Part shown: positions 10,083-18,874 of the stretch, piece by piece
Position numbering within the stretch: position 1 is the stretch's first letter
Layout: each line of letters begins with the position of its first letter
Source of the DNA: an uncultured Sphingomonas sp.
GTDB lineage: Bacteria; Pseudomonadota; Alphaproteobacteria; Sphingomonadales; Sphingomonadaceae
Length of the DNA stretch: 26,320 nucleotides
NCBI RefSeq assembly: GCF_934560975.1
Contig: NZ_CAKTFO010000033.1
Span: 1 to 26,320 of the forward strand
Reading direction: 5' to 3'
Notes under the pieces: model-generated
Seen by the model: only the letters and a program-made list of their open reading frames with translations
Databases searched by the model: none
What the model was told of the DNA's origin: nothing
Translations under genes and position numbers: made by a program

Positions 10083-10935
10083 CGCCCGCAATCGGTTCGA
10101 CCCGCACCCGGCGGCGCGCGGCGGTGAGGATGAAATACAGCCCGACCAGGATCATCGGCAGGCTCAACGTCTGGCCCATGGACAGGCCCCAGGACAGGAT
10201 GCCCAGTTGCACGTCCGGCTCGCGCACATACTCCACCAGGAAGCGGGCGACGCCATAGCCGGTCAGAAAGGTGCCGAGCAGCAGGCCGGGCTTGTAACGC
10301 GCATTCGTCTTCCAGAAGAGCAGAAACAGGATGGTGAACAGCACGATCCCCTCCAGCCCCGCTTCGTAGAGCTGGCTGGGATGGCGCGGATAGGGGCCCG
10401 CCTCCGCGCCCGGAAACACCATGCCCCACGGCACGTCCGTCACCCGCCCCCACAATTCGCCGTTCACGAAGTTGGCGAGCCGGCCGAAGAACAGTCCGAA
10501 CGGCGCGCAGCAGGCGATGTAATCCACGAAGCGCAGCATGGAGAGGCCGTTGGCTCGCGTCAGCCACCAGATGGCGATCACCGTCCCGAACGCCCCGCCG
10601 TGGAACGACATGCCGCCATCCCACAGTCGCAGCGCCTGTAACGGGTCCTTCAGCATCCAGGGATCGTAGAACAGGACGTAGCCGATCCGCCCGCCGAGGA
10701 TGATGCCCAAGGTCGCGTAGAAGACGAAGTCGTCGGCATGGCGCCGCGCCATCGGTGCCCCCGGCTGTGCAATCAGCCTGGTGAGATACCACCAGCCGAT
10801 GACGATCCCGGCGATATAGGCCAGCGAATACCAGCGTATCTGCAGGATGCCGAGGTCGAGCGCCACCGGCGACAGATGCAGGCTCGCATAGCTGAGGGGC
10901 GCGGCGGCCGCGGCGGCGAGGGGGACCAGGCTCAT
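10066..10935 (-). CDS. lgt: Prolipoprotein diacylglyceryl transferase
   Basis: The 289-residue inner-membrane protein transfers diacylglycerol from phosphatidylglycerol to the lipobox cysteine of prolipoproteins, the first step of lipoprotein maturation. Recognisable parts are LQIRWYSLAYIAG, GGRIGYVLFYDP, GGMSFHGGAFG with the essential His, FFGRLANFVNGELWGRVTD with the Lgt signature Asn and Arg residues, RHPSQLYEAGLEG, and several hydrophobic helices. ATG 10935 lacks a clear Shine-Dalgarno. It is the first gene of the operon with the methyltransferase and pgeF, 44 bases downstream of the phospholipase-D-like gene on the same strand. Confidence 0.96.
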   Translation of the reverse strand: MSLVPLAAAAAAPLSYASLHLSPVALDLGILQIRWYSLAYIAGIVIGWWYLTRLIAQPGAPMARRHADDFVFYATLGIILGGRIGYVLFYDPWMLKDPLQALRLWDGGMSFHGGAFGTVIAIWWLTRANGLSMLRFVDYIACCAPFGLFFGRLANFVNGELWGRVTDVPWGMVFPGAEAGPYPRHPSQLYEAGLEGIVLFTILFLLFWKTNARYKPGLLLGTFLTGYGVARFLVEYVREPDVQLGILSWGLSMGQTLSLPMILVGLYFILTAARRRVRVEPIAGDASVA

Positions 10936-10979
10936 GGCGACGAGACGTAGCCGAGCCCGCGTCCGGCGGCAAACGGGCT

Positions 10980-12161
10980 TCAGCGTGCAGCCCGTTCCTG
11001 CGCGTCGACCTCGCGCCCGATCTCGCCGAAGCGTTCGAGCAGGGTTCGGGCAAGAGCCTGGTCGCCGGAGCGGACCAGCACTTCGTCGTTCAGCCAGCGT
11101 GAATTGCGATTATAGTTCAGGCTGCCGAAATAGCTGGTCCGCCGCCCCGCTTGCTCGATCACGATGAACTTGGCGTGCATCGGCAGATGATCGGGGTGGC
11201 GATAGCGGCGGACCCGCACGCCGGCTTGCGACAGGCGCTCCACCGCCGCCGTCGGCACGCGCCGTTCGGTGTCGTGCACCACCAAAGCGAGGGAGGCGCC
11301 CCGTGTCGCGGCCATCGCCAGCCGATCGACCATGTCCGCCTTGAGGTGGGAGATGGCGGCCCACAATCGGTCACCCCGGCCCAGCCCGTCCACGGCATGT
11401 TCGACCACATAGGGGCGCAGGCGCGGATAGAAGATCAGGTCGGTGTCGCCGTCGCGATAGATACGGTTGTTGGCGGCGGCGAAGTGCCCCGTCCTGCCAC
11501 GGCCGTCCGCCAGCGTGGTCACATGATCGCGCAATGTCGCGACCAGCCCCTCGCCGGTCAGCCCGACCAGCAGGTTGTGGCCACGATCCTGATCGCCGAT
11601 CTGGTCGATGACCGCCTGGTCGACGTCGCTGTCACCCGACGGATTGAACGATCCCACGAACGCGATAGCCTGAGGCGCGGAGAAGGCATAGATCTTCGCA
11701 TGGAGCCGGCCATTGACGCCGCGCAACGGCCTGGGCGCAGGCGGGCGGAGAACCAGCCCGCCGCGCAGGCCATGCCGCCGCAGCAGGCACAAGGCCGCGT
11801 CGCTGGCCTGCGCCAGCCGGGGATCGCCCTCCACCACCAGCCGCACCGCCACCCCGCGATCGCTGGCGCGGATCAGAGCCCCGGCCAGGTCGCGGTCGCG
11901 GAAATAATAGGTCGCCCAGTCGATCCGCCCGCCTGGCGGCACCGCATCCACCCGCGCCCGCAGCATGTCGCGCAGCGTGCCCGCTGGGCGATCGGGGCCG
12001 CCGAACAGGACCGGGCCGATCGCCGGCGCGGTGCCGCGATGCACGTCGGCGATCCGGGCGGACCCTGCCTGCAACACGCGCACCGTGGCATAGCCCGAGG
12101 CGGCAAGCAGACCCGCCCCGACGGCTCCGGCAACATATGTGACAAGACGATGACGACGCAT
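10980..12161 (-). CDS. Phospholipase D-like protein with two imperfect HKD motifs
   Basis: The 393-residue product begins with a hydrophobic segment (RLVTYVAGAVGAGLLAASGYA) that should serve as signal peptide or membrane anchor. Two PLD-type repeats follow: HAKIYAFS...FVGSFN near the middle, and HAKFIVIE...YFGSLNYN near the end. The general fold is that of cardiolipin synthases and related phosphatidyl transferases or phosphodiesterases acting at the membrane. In both copies the Asp of HxKxxxxD is replaced (by Ser and Glu), so the activity is open. ATG 12161 is chosen because the hydrophobic segment starts soon after it; a TTG at 12197 is possible. It may share a transcript with lgt and is divergent from the S9 peptidase gene. 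Confidence 0.85.
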   Translation of the reverse strand: MRRHRLVTYVAGAVGAGLLAASGYATVRVLQAGSARIADVHRGTAPAIGPVLFGGPDRPAGTLRDMLRARVDAVPPGGRIDWATYYFRDRDLAGALIRASDRGVAVRLVVEGDPRLAQASDAALCLLRRHGLRGGLVLRPPAPRPLRGVNGRLHAKIYAFSAPQAIAFVGSFNPSGDSDVDQAVIDQIGDQDRGHNLLVGLTGEGLVATLRDHVTTLADGRGRTGHFAAANNRIYRDGDTDLIFYPRLRPYVVEHAVDGLGRGDRLWAAISHLKADMVDRLAMAATRGASLALVVHDTERRVPTAAVERLSQAGVRVRRYRHPDHLPMHAKFIVIEQAGRRTSYFGSLNYNRNSRWLNDEVLVRSGDQALARTLLERFGEIGREVDAQERAAR

Positions 12162-12218
12162 GGCCGCGCGATATGGGCAGCGCGCCCGTACGGACAATGC
12201 CCCAAGATAATGGTGAGA

Positions 12219-12247
12219 TTGACGTGCCCAGATCGATCCGCTGTGAT
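12219..12247 (+). promoter_or_regulatory. Probable promoter of the S9 peptidase gene
   Basis: TTGACG (12219-12224) and TGTGAT (12242-12247) are separated by 17 bases. The -35 box matches the consensus at 5 of 6 positions and the -10 box at 4 of 6. Transcription from about 12254 would leave a leader of roughly 22 bases with AGCAGGGA as ribosome binding site. Confidence 0.5.
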
Positions 12248-12275
12248 GTGCGGGTATGACCAGCAGGGAATTTCA

Positions 12276-14351
12276 ATGGCTTCGATCGGCCGCCGCCTCT
12301 TGCCCTTCTTTCTGGCGTTCAGCGCGATGACCGGCGCAGACGCCGCGCCGCCGGCCGATCCCAACGTCTGGCTGGAGAATATCTTCGCGCCGGATGCGCT
12401 CGGCTGGGTGGAGACGGAGAACAAGCGCACGCTCGGCATCCTGGAGGCCGACACCCGCTACGCCGGTCTGTACGCCGATGCATTGCGGATCGCGGAGGCG
12501 ACCGATCGCATTCCCATGCCCAATCTGCTGGGCGAGCGCGTGGTCAATCTGTGGCAGGACGCCACCCACGTTCAGGGCATCTGGCGGCAGACGACTTTGC
12601 CCGGCTATCTGGGCGACACGCCGCAATGGCGCACCCTGATCGACCTCGACCAGCTGTCCGCCGCCGAGGGCAGGAAGTGGGTGTGGAAGGGCGAGGATTG
12701 CGAGCCCACCGCCGAGCGCCGCTGCCTGATCGCCTTGTCGGAAGGCGGCGAGGATGCGGTAACGGTGCGTGAATTCGACCTCGACCGCACCGCTTTCGTC
12801 GACGGCGGCTTCACCCTGCCCACCTCCAAGCAGGACCTGGCGTGGGAGACGCCCGACAGCCTGCTGGTCGCCCGCGACTGGGGCCAGGGCAGCATGACCA
12901 CCTCCGGCTATCCCTATGTCGTCAAGCGCCTGACGCGCGGCCAGCCGCTGGACCAGGCGCGCGAGCTGTTCCGGGGCAAGCCGGGCGACGTCGGCGTCGG
13001 CCCGCTCCATCTGATGGACGGACAGGATAACAGCCTGCTGCTGATCGAGCGCAACCTGACCTTCTTCGAAGGCGAGTTGTTCGTGGTGGAGGGCGACCGG
13101 GTCGCCAAGCTCGACCTGCCCGCCAAATATCGCGTCTACGGGCTGGCGTCCGGCCGCCTGATCCTGCGCATCAACCAGGATTGGCAGGCGTACAAATCGG
13201 GCTCCCTCGTCGCGGTGCGCATCGCCGGCGGCAAGATTACGGGATCGGAGCTGCTGTTCGCGCCCAATGCCCGCCAGTCGGTCGACGGCGTGGCGGTCAC
13301 CCAGGGGCATGTGGTCGCCGCCATCTACGACAATGTGCGCGGCCAGGCGTGGAGCTTCACGCCGGGCGACAAGGGCTGGACCGCCAGGCGCATTCCGCTG
13401 CCGGACAACAGCTCGGTCGGGCTGGTCAATTACGACCGCCGCACCGACCAATTGTTCGTGCGCGCGGAAAGCTTCACCGCGCCGACCACCTTGTGGCTGG
13501 CCGACGCGGCCGCCGCCACCGCGCGGCAGGCCAAGACCATGCCGGCACGGTTCAATGCCGAGGGGCTGGTCACCGAACAATATGAGGCGGTGTCCAAGGA
13601 CGGCACCCGCATCCCCTATTTCATCGTCCATCGCGCCGACGCCAGGAAGGACGGCAGCACGCCCGCTTTGATGACCGCCTATGGCGGGTTCCAGGTGTCG
13701 ATGACGCCTACCTATCAGGCAATTCGCGGCAAGCTGTGGCTGGAGAAAGGCGGCGCCTTCGTCCTCGCCAACATTCGCGGCGGCGGCGAGTTCGGGCCGG
13801 CGTGGCACGATGCCGGCCTCAAGACGAAGCGGCAGGTCATCTATGACGATTTCGCCGCCGTGGCCGAAGATCTGGTCAGGCGCGGCTTCACCAGTGCGCG
13901 CCGGCTCGGCATCTTCGGCGGGTCCAATGGCGGCCTGCTGATGGGGGTGGAGATGACCCAGCGGCCGGACCTGTGGCACGCGGTCGCGATCCAGATCCCT
14001 TTGCTCGACATGCTGCGCTACGAGCAATTGTCGGCCGGATCGTCCTGGGTTGGCGAATATGGCAGCATGACCGTGCCCGCCGAGCGCGCCTTCTGGGAAA
14101 AGACCTCGCCCTACCAGCAGCTCCGGCGCGGCGCTGACTATCCCGAGCCGTTCATCTGGACCACCACCCGCGACGACCGCGTCGGCCCGGTCCAGGCGCG
14201 CAAGTTCGCCGCGCGGATGAAGGATTACGGCCTGCCCTACCTCTATTGGGAGAATACGGAAGGCGGCCACGCGGCGGGCGCGAACCTGAAGCAGAGCGCG
14301 CGCACCAACGCGCTGGAGATCACCTATTTCACGCGCAAGCTGATGGATTGA
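12276..14351 (+). CDS. Prolyl oligopeptidase family (S9) serine peptidase, exported
   Basis: The 691-residue product has a signal peptide (LLPFFLAFSAMTGADA) and the two-domain layout of S9A peptidases. An N-terminal beta-propeller region spans about residues 30-410. The alpha/beta hydrolase domain contains the nucleophile Ser550 in FGGSNGGLLMG, Asp633/634 in TTRDDRVGP and His665 in EGGHAAG, plus AYGGFQVSMTP and ANIRGGGEFG. The substrate is unknown; family members cleave short proline-containing peptides, and export points to a periplasmic role. ATG 12276 follows AGCAGGGA at 12262-12269. The frame is open for a further 1125 bases upstream, but that stretch is the complement of the phospholipase-D-like gene. 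The gene converges on the cupin gene across a long hairpin. Confidence 0.94.
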   Translation: MASIGRRLLPFFLAFSAMTGADAAPPADPNVWLENIFAPDALGWVETENKRTLGILEADTRYAGLYADALRIAEATDRIPMPNLLGERVVNLWQDATHVQGIWRQTTLPGYLGDTPQWRTLIDLDQLSAAEGRKWVWKGEDCEPTAERRCLIALSEGGEDAVTVREFDLDRTAFVDGGFTLPTSKQDLAWETPDSLLVARDWGQGSMTTSGYPYVVKRLTRGQPLDQARELFRGKPGDVGVGPLHLMDGQDNSLLLIERNLTFFEGELFVVEGDRVAKLDLPAKYRVYGLASGRLILRINQDWQAYKSGSLVAVRIAGGKITGSELLFAPNARQSVDGVAVTQGHVVAAIYDNVRGQAWSFTPGDKGWTARRIPLPDNSSVGLVNYDRRTDQLFVRAESFTAPTTLWLADAAAATARQAKTMPARFNAEGLVTEQYEAVSKDGTRIPYFIVHRADARKDGSTPALMTAYGGFQVSMTPTYQAIRGKLWLEKGGAFVLANIRGGGEFGPAWHDAGLKTKRQVIYDDFAAVAEDLVRRGFTSARRLGIFGGSNGGLLMGVEMTQRPDLWHAVAIQIPLLDMLRYEQLSAGSSWVGEYGSMTVPAERAFWEKTSPYQQLRRGADYPEPFIWTTTRDDRVGPVQARKFAARMKDYGLPYLYWENTEGGHAAGANLKQSARTNALEITYFTRKLMD

Positions 14352-14361
14352 TGTTGCGACC

Positions 14362-14392
14362 GGCCTCCTTCCCCGTGACGGGAGAGGAGGCC
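14362..14392. terminator. Hairpin between convergent S9 peptidase and cupin genes
   Basis: A 31-base inverted repeat has 7-bp perfect outer arms (GGCCTCC/GGAGGCC). These continue through a T-A pair, a G-T wobble and one mismatch to CCCG/CGGG around a TGA loop. It lies between two converging stop codons and could end transcription from both sides. There is no T-run on either strand, so it is a likely but not classic terminator. Confidence 0.55.
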
Positions 14393-14405
14393 GATGCGTC
14401 ACGGC

Positions 14406-14828
14406 TTACTCACCCTTGCCGACGGCGTCCTTGACCCGCTTCACCGCGCGGCTGACGAAGCCCTCCTCGGCCGCTTCGGCCTCCGCCTTGGTCTTGTGCG
14501 CGACGCCGGCGGGCTCGGCCGGCGGGGCATAGACGCTGAACAGCTTCAGCGGGACGGACCCCTTGTTGATGATGTTGTGCTCGGCCCCCTTGGGGATCAC
14601 GATCATGTGGTTGGGCGTCACCTTGCTGTGGCCGCCGTCCACCACCGCCTCGCCGGTGCCCGCGACGAAGAAGGTCGTCTGGTCGGCGCGGTGCGTCTCC
14701 ATCCCGATATCCTCGCCGGCCGGGATGCTCATCAGGACGATCTGGACGTTCTTGTCCAGATAGACCTCCTTCTGGAAGAAGTCGTTCTTGGTCGCGAGAT
14801 CGATCATGTCCTTGTTGAACAGCGCCAT
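14406..14828 (-). CDS. Cupin-domain protein
   Basis: The 140-residue product is a single cupin barrel: IVLMSIPAGEDIGMETHRADQTTFFVAGTGEAVVDG, read in two pieces, is the first cupin motif with its His, and PNHMIVIPKGAEHNIINKG is the second with a further His. An acidic/basic helical tail rich in Lys, Ala and Glu ends the chain. It may bind a metal ion, but the usual HxH pair is reduced, and the role (small enzyme or sensor) is unknown. Two consecutive ATG codons follow an AGGAGG; the second (14828) has the better five-base spacing, while the first is at 14831. It is divergent from the molybdopterin oxidoreductase gene with 82 bases between starts. Confidence 0.85.
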   Translation of the reverse strand: MALFNKDMIDLATKNDFFQKEVYLDKNVQIVLMSIPAGEDIGMETHRADQTTFFVAGTGEAVVDGGHSKVTPNHMIVIPKGAEHNIINKGSVPLKLFSVYAPPAEPAGVAHKTKAEAEAAEEGFVSRAVKRVKDAVGKGE

Positions 14829-14910
14829 CATGTCCTCCTGTCGATTTCGGCACTGAACCGGCGCAGCCCGGTGCTTGTTCCTTGGGGCGATCCCGGCTTA
14901 GGGGGTCGTC

Positions 14911-17106
14911 ATGGCAGAACCGCACGCCAAGGGCATCGACCGGCGCACCATGCTGATCGGCGGAGGCGCGGGCGCGGGCCTGCTCCTCGCCTGGGGGCTG
15001 TGGCCGCGCGGCTACCGCCCAAACCTGGCCCCGCGCGAGGGCGAGACGGTGCTGAACGCCTTCGTCAAGATCGACACGGCCGGCCGCGTCACGGCCGTGG
15101 TGCCGCAGGCGGAGATGGGCCAGGGCATCTGGACCGCGCTGGCGCAGGCCTTGGCCGACGAACTGGGCGCCGACTGGCGGCAGGTGGGGGTGGAGCCCGC
15201 GCCGCTCAATCCGCTCTACGCCAATACCCTGCTGGCCGGTGAGCTGGCGGAGGCCGCCGCACCCCGCTTGCTGCAGGGCATTGGCGGCTGGACCGCGCGG
15301 CAATGGGCGACGCGCAACACGCTGATGGTGACGGCCGGCTCCACCTCCGTCCGGGCGTTCGAGCAGCCGTTTCGTGAAGCCGGCGCCGCCGCGCGCGCCT
15401 TGCTGTGCATGGCGGCGGGCAAGCGGATCGGCGCGGACTGGCGCGCCTGCGACACGGAGGCAGGCTTCGTGGTGCGCGGCGACGACCGGTTCCGCTTCGG
15501 CGACCTGGCGGGCGAGGCCGCCGGATTCGCGCCGCCCGCCGAGCCGCCGCTCCGCCGCCCGGGCGAAGGCGGGATCAGCGGGCGGTCGGTGCCGCGCCTC
15601 GATTACCCCGCCAAGGTGGACGGCACGATGCGCTATGCCGGCGACGTGCGCCTGCCCGACATGCTGTTCGCCGCCATCCGCCACGGACCGCTCGGCGACA
15701 CGACATACCATGGCGGGGACATGGCGGCGGCCGACACGCAGGCGGGGGTGAGCGGCATCGTCCGCACCGACCGCTGGGTCGCGGCACTCGCCGACAACGG
15801 CTGGGCGGCCGAACGCGCGCTGGACCGCCTTGCGCCCCGGTTCGCGACCACCGGCGCGCTGCCCGACAGCGCCGCGGTCGCCAAGGCGCTGGACGGCGCA
15901 CTGGCGGGCGAAACCACCCGGTTGGTCGAACGGGGCGATGCCGCGCCGCTGCTGACCGGGCCGGGGCTGGTGGAGGCGACCTATGACGTTCCCCTTGCCG
16001 CCCATGCCACGATCGAGCCCCTGGTCGCGACCGCGCGCGTCACCGACGACCGGCTGGAACTGTGGGCGCCGAGCCAGGCGCCGGGCGTTGCGATCGCCGC
16101 CGTGGCCGCCGCCACGGGCTTTGCCGAGAGCCGCATCACCCTCTACCCGATGCCGATCGGCGGCGGTTTCGGGCGCAAGCTCGACCATGACGCCATGGTC
16201 GAGGCGGCCACCCTCGCCATCCAGGCCAAGCGCCCGGTGCAGCTGCACTACAGCCGACACGAGGAGATGCTGCGGGGACGTCATGGCCCGCCCGCCCGGG
16301 CGCAGCTGTCGGGGCGGGTCGACGGGCAAGGCCGGATCGCCGCCTGGCGCACCCGCATCGCCACGCCGAACGGCGCGAACGGAGTAGACGGCCTTGAGCG
16401 CGTGGGTGGCGCGGCATCGATAACCGGTGTCGAGCCGCCTTATGCCATCCCAGCGCTGCGCATCGACCATGGCGTGGCGGAGATCGGTTTTCCCACCGGC
16501 GTGTGGCGATCGGGCGCACATGCCGCCACGACCTTCTTCACCGAAGGCTTCGTGGATGAACTGGCGACGCGCGCGGCCAGGGATGCCTTGTCGTTTCGCA
16601 TGGGCCTGCTCGGGCACAATCCCCGACTGGCCCGGTGCCTGTCCCAGGCGGCGGCGGCAGGCGGCTGGAGCGGGGAGCCGCAATCCGGCCAGGGCCTGGC
16701 CTGCCTGTCCGCGTTCGGCAGCCACATCGCCCTGTTCGCGGAAGCGGGGCTGGACGGCGACGCGATCCGCGTGTCGCGCCTGGTGGCGGTGGCCGACATC
16801 GGCCGCGTGCTCCACCCGGACAGCGCGCGGCAGCAGATCGAAAGCGGGCTGGTGTGGGGCCTGGCGTCGGCACTCGGCAACCCGCTCACCCTATCCCGGG
16901 GGCTGGTGGAGCAACGGGGCTTCGATGCGCTGCGCCTGCCGCGGATGAAGGACATGCCGGAGTTCGAGATCACGCTGATCCGTTCCGCCGCGCCGCCCGG
17001 CGGCGTGGCCGAACTGGCGGTGCCCCTCGCCCCGCCGGCCATCGCCAACGCGCTCTTTTCCGCCACGGGCAACCGCCTGCGCAGCCTGCCGTTGATGGGC
17101 GCATGA
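14911..17106 (+). CDS. Molybdopterin-binding oxidoreductase large subunit (IorB-like, Tat-exported)
   Basis: The 731-residue product starts with a twin-arginine signal (DRRTMLIGGGAGAGLLLAW), so it should be exported folded. The body matches xanthine dehydrogenase-family molybdopterin-binding subunits of the isoquinoline 1-oxidoreductase beta type. Visible parts are PQAEMGQGIWTALAQALADEL, PIGGGFGRKLDHDAMVEA (cofactor loop), FPTGVWRSGAHAATTFFTE, and a C-terminal GGVAELAVPLAPPAIANA with the presumed catalytic Glu. Such proteins hydroxylate N-heterocycles or oxidise aldehydes and need a [2Fe-2S] partner, which is not encoded next to it here. GGGGG lies upstream of ATG 14911. Its stop overlaps the hemH start (ATGA), so the two are co-translated. 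The substrate is unknown. Confidence 0.88.
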   Translation: MAEPHAKGIDRRTMLIGGGAGAGLLLAWGLWPRGYRPNLAPREGETVLNAFVKIDTAGRVTAVVPQAEMGQGIWTALAQALADELGADWRQVGVEPAPLNPLYANTLLAGELAEAAAPRLLQGIGGWTARQWATRNTLMVTAGSTSVRAFEQPFREAGAAARALLCMAAGKRIGADWRACDTEAGFVVRGDDRFRFGDLAGEAAGFAPPAEPPLRRPGEGGISGRSVPRLDYPAKVDGTMRYAGDVRLPDMLFAAIRHGPLGDTTYHGGDMAAADTQAGVSGIVRTDRWVAALADNGWAAERALDRLAPRFATTGALPDSAAVAKALDGALAGETTRLVERGDAAPLLTGPGLVEATYDVPLAAHATIEPLVATARVTDDRLELWAPSQAPGVAIAAVAAATGFAESRITLYPMPIGGGFGRKLDHDAMVEAATLAIQAKRPVQLHYSRHEEMLRGRHGPPARAQLSGRVDGQGRIAAWRTRIATPNGANGVDGLERVGGAASITGVEPPYAIPALRIDHGVAEIGFPTGVWRSGAHAATTFFTEGFVDELATRAARDALSFRMGLLGHNPRLARCLSQAAAAGGWSGEPQSGQGLACLSAFGSHIALFAEAGLDGDAIRVSRLVAVADIGRVLHPDSARQQIESGLVWGLASALGNPLTLSRGLVEQRGFDALRLPRMKDMPEFEITLIRSAAPPGGVAELAVPLAPPAIANALFSATGNRLRSLPLMGA

Positions 17107-18110
17107 CGCCACCGCCCGATCACCCCGCCATCCCCGCGCCCAAAATCGGCGTGCTGGTAACCAATCTCGGCACGCCCGACGCGGCGGAGGCAGGCGCGGT
17201 ACGCCGCTACCTTGCGGAGTTCCTGTCCGACCGGCGCGTGGTGGAGATCCCGCCTGTCCTGTGGCAACCGATCCTGCGCGGCATCATCCTGCGCACCCGC
17301 CCGAAGAAGTCGGCCCATGCCTATGCCCAGGTCTGGCGTGAGGACGGATCCCCGCTTGCCGCCATCACCGCCGCCCAGGCCCGCGCGCTCCAATCGCGGT
17401 TCGGGGACCGGGTTATGGTCGACTACGCCATGCGCTACGGTCGCCCCGCCATTGCGGATCGCCTGGCGGCGATGAAGGCCGCCGGGTGCGAGCGCATCCT
17501 GCTGGCGCCGCTCTACCCGCAATATTGCGCAGCAACGACCGCGACCGCCAATGACAGCGCCTTTGCCGTGCTGGCGACCATGCGCTGGCAACCCGCCCTT
17601 CGCACGCTGCCGCCTTATTACGACGATCCGTACTACATCGACGCGCTCAAGCAGAGCGTGGAGGCGTCGCTTGCCGCCCTGTCGTTCGTGCCGCAGGCGA
17701 TCGTGGTCAGCTTCCACAGCATGCCACAGCGGACGCTGGAGCTGGGCGACCCCTATCATTGCCACTGCCAGAAGACCGGCCGCCTCTTGGGCGAGGCGCT
17801 GGGGCGCGAGGTGACAGTCACGTTCCAGTCGCGTTTCGGCCGCGCCAAGTGGCTGGAGCCCGCCACCGACATCGTCCTGGCCGGACTGCCCGCCAAGGGC
17901 GTGACACGGATCGCCATCGTCGCCCCCGGTTTTTCCGCCGACTGCGTGGAGACGCTGGAGGAATTGTCGATCCGCGGGCGGGAAAGCTTCCAAGCGGCCG
18001 GCGGAACCGACTTCGCCTATCTTCCTTGCCTCAATGCGGAGCCCGGTGGCATCGAAATGTTGCAGGCTTTGCTGCAGCGGGAGCTTGCGGGCTGGGTCGC
18101 GCCTTTCTAG
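17103..18110 (+). CDS. hemH: Ferrochelatase
   Basis: The 335-residue enzyme inserts Fe2+ into protoporphyrin IX in the last step of protoheme synthesis. Visible family marks are IGVLVTNLGTPDAAE at the N-terminus, YGRPAIADRL, LLAPLYPQYCAATTA, the metal-site His205 in VVSFHSMPQRTLELGDPYH, CHCQKT, FQSRFGRAKWLEPAT, and APGFSADCVETLEEL with the conserved Glu. The length is as usual for bacterial ferrochelatases. ATG 17103 overlaps the oxidoreductase stop by four bases (ATGA), an unusual partner for a heme gene. A longer in-frame start further upstream lies inside the oxidoreductase gene and is discarded. Confidence 0.97.
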   Translation: MTPPPDHPAIPAPKIGVLVTNLGTPDAAEAGAVRRYLAEFLSDRRVVEIPPVLWQPILRGIILRTRPKKSAHAYAQVWREDGSPLAAITAAQARALQSRFGDRVMVDYAMRYGRPAIADRLAAMKAAGCERILLAPLYPQYCAATTATANDSAFAVLATMRWQPALRTLPPYYDDPYYIDALKQSVEASLAALSFVPQAIVVSFHSMPQRTLELGDPYHCHCQKTGRLLGEALGREVTVTFQSRFGRAKWLEPATDIVLAGLPAKGVTRIAIVAPGFSADCVETLEELSIRGRESFQAAGGTDFAYLPCLNAEPGGIEMLQALLQRELAGWVAPF

Positions 18111-18147
18111 GCTTCGCGCACAAACGAGCGAGAAAGGGAGAGGGCAG

Positions 18148-18870
18148 ATGGCGCGTGTGGCAATCGTGACCGGCGGGACGAGGGGCATCGGTGAGGCGAT
18201 CAGCGTCGCACTGAAGGACCATGGCATCACCGTGGCCGCCAATTATGCCGGCAACGAGGAACGCGCGCGCGCCTTTACCGAGCGGACCGGCATCAAGAGC
18301 TACAAGTGGGACGTGGCCGATCACCAGGCCTGCCTGGACGGCGTCGCCCAGGTGGAGGCGGAGCTGGGCCCGGTCGACATCGTGGTCAACAATGCCGGCA
18401 TCACCCGCGATTCCACCCTGCTGAAGCAGACGTGGGAACAGTGGCAGGAGGTGATCGACACCAATCTGGGTGGTTGCTTCAACATGGCGAAGGCTGCCTT
18501 CCCCGGCATGCGCGAGCGCGGTTGGGGCCGGATCGTCAATATCGGCTCCATCAACGGCCAGGCCGGCCAATATGGCCAGGTCAACTATGCCGCCGCGAAA
18601 TCGGGTATCCACGGCTTCACCAAGGCACTGGCGCAGGAAGGCGCCCGGTTCGGCGTAACCGTGAACGCGATCGCGCCGGGCTATATCGATACGGACATGG
18701 TCGCCGCCGTGCCGCCGGACGTGCTGGCCAAGATCGTGGCCAAGATCCCGGTCGGCCGGCTCGGCAAGGCGGAGGAGATCGCGCGCGGCGTCCTGTTCCT
18801 GACCGGCGAGGATTCAGGCTTCGTCACCGGATCGACCCTGTCGATCAACGGCGGCCAGCACATGTACTGA
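18148..18870 (+). CDS. phaB: Acetoacetyl-CoA reductase (SDR family)
   Basis: The 240-residue short-chain dehydrogenase has the cofactor motif TGGTRGIG (residues 8-15), NNAG, NIGSING with the catalytic Ser, and YAAAK with Tyr147 and Lys151. The overall sequence (for example ISVALKDHGITVAANYAGN, ITRDSTLLKQTWEQW, INGQAGQYGQVNYAAAKSG) is typical of PhaB, the NADPH-linked reductase that makes (R)-3-hydroxybutyryl-CoA for polyhydroxyalkanoate storage. A close relative such as FabG is less likely given GQYGQVNY. ATG 18148 is preceded by GAGAGGG. No phaA or phaC lies in the window. Confidence 0.93.
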   Translation: MARVAIVTGGTRGIGEAISVALKDHGITVAANYAGNEERARAFTERTGIKSYKWDVADHQACLDGVAQVEAELGPVDIVVNNAGITRDSTLLKQTWEQWQEVIDTNLGGCFNMAKAAFPGMRERGWGRIVNIGSINGQAGQYGQVNYAAAKSGIHGFTKALAQEGARFGVTVNAIAPGYIDTDMVAAVPPDVLAKIVAKIPVGRLGKAEEIARGVLFLTGEDSGFVTGSTLSINGGQHMY

Positions 18871-18874
18871 TCGG

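Noticed and set aside
11151..12275. Long N-terminal extension of the S9 peptidase frame
   Set aside because: The extension is the complement of the phospholipase-D-like gene; the signal peptide and ribosome binding site fix the start at 12276.
12273..14402. 709-codon open frame on the minus strand opposite the S9 peptidase
   Set aside because: The plus-strand frame has the catalytic triad and a signal peptide; the antisense translation has no recognisable domain.
14410..16815. 801-codon open frame on the minus strand across the cupin and molybdopterin genes
   Set aside because: It overlaps two genes with clear family motifs and is low in information; a high-GC shadow.
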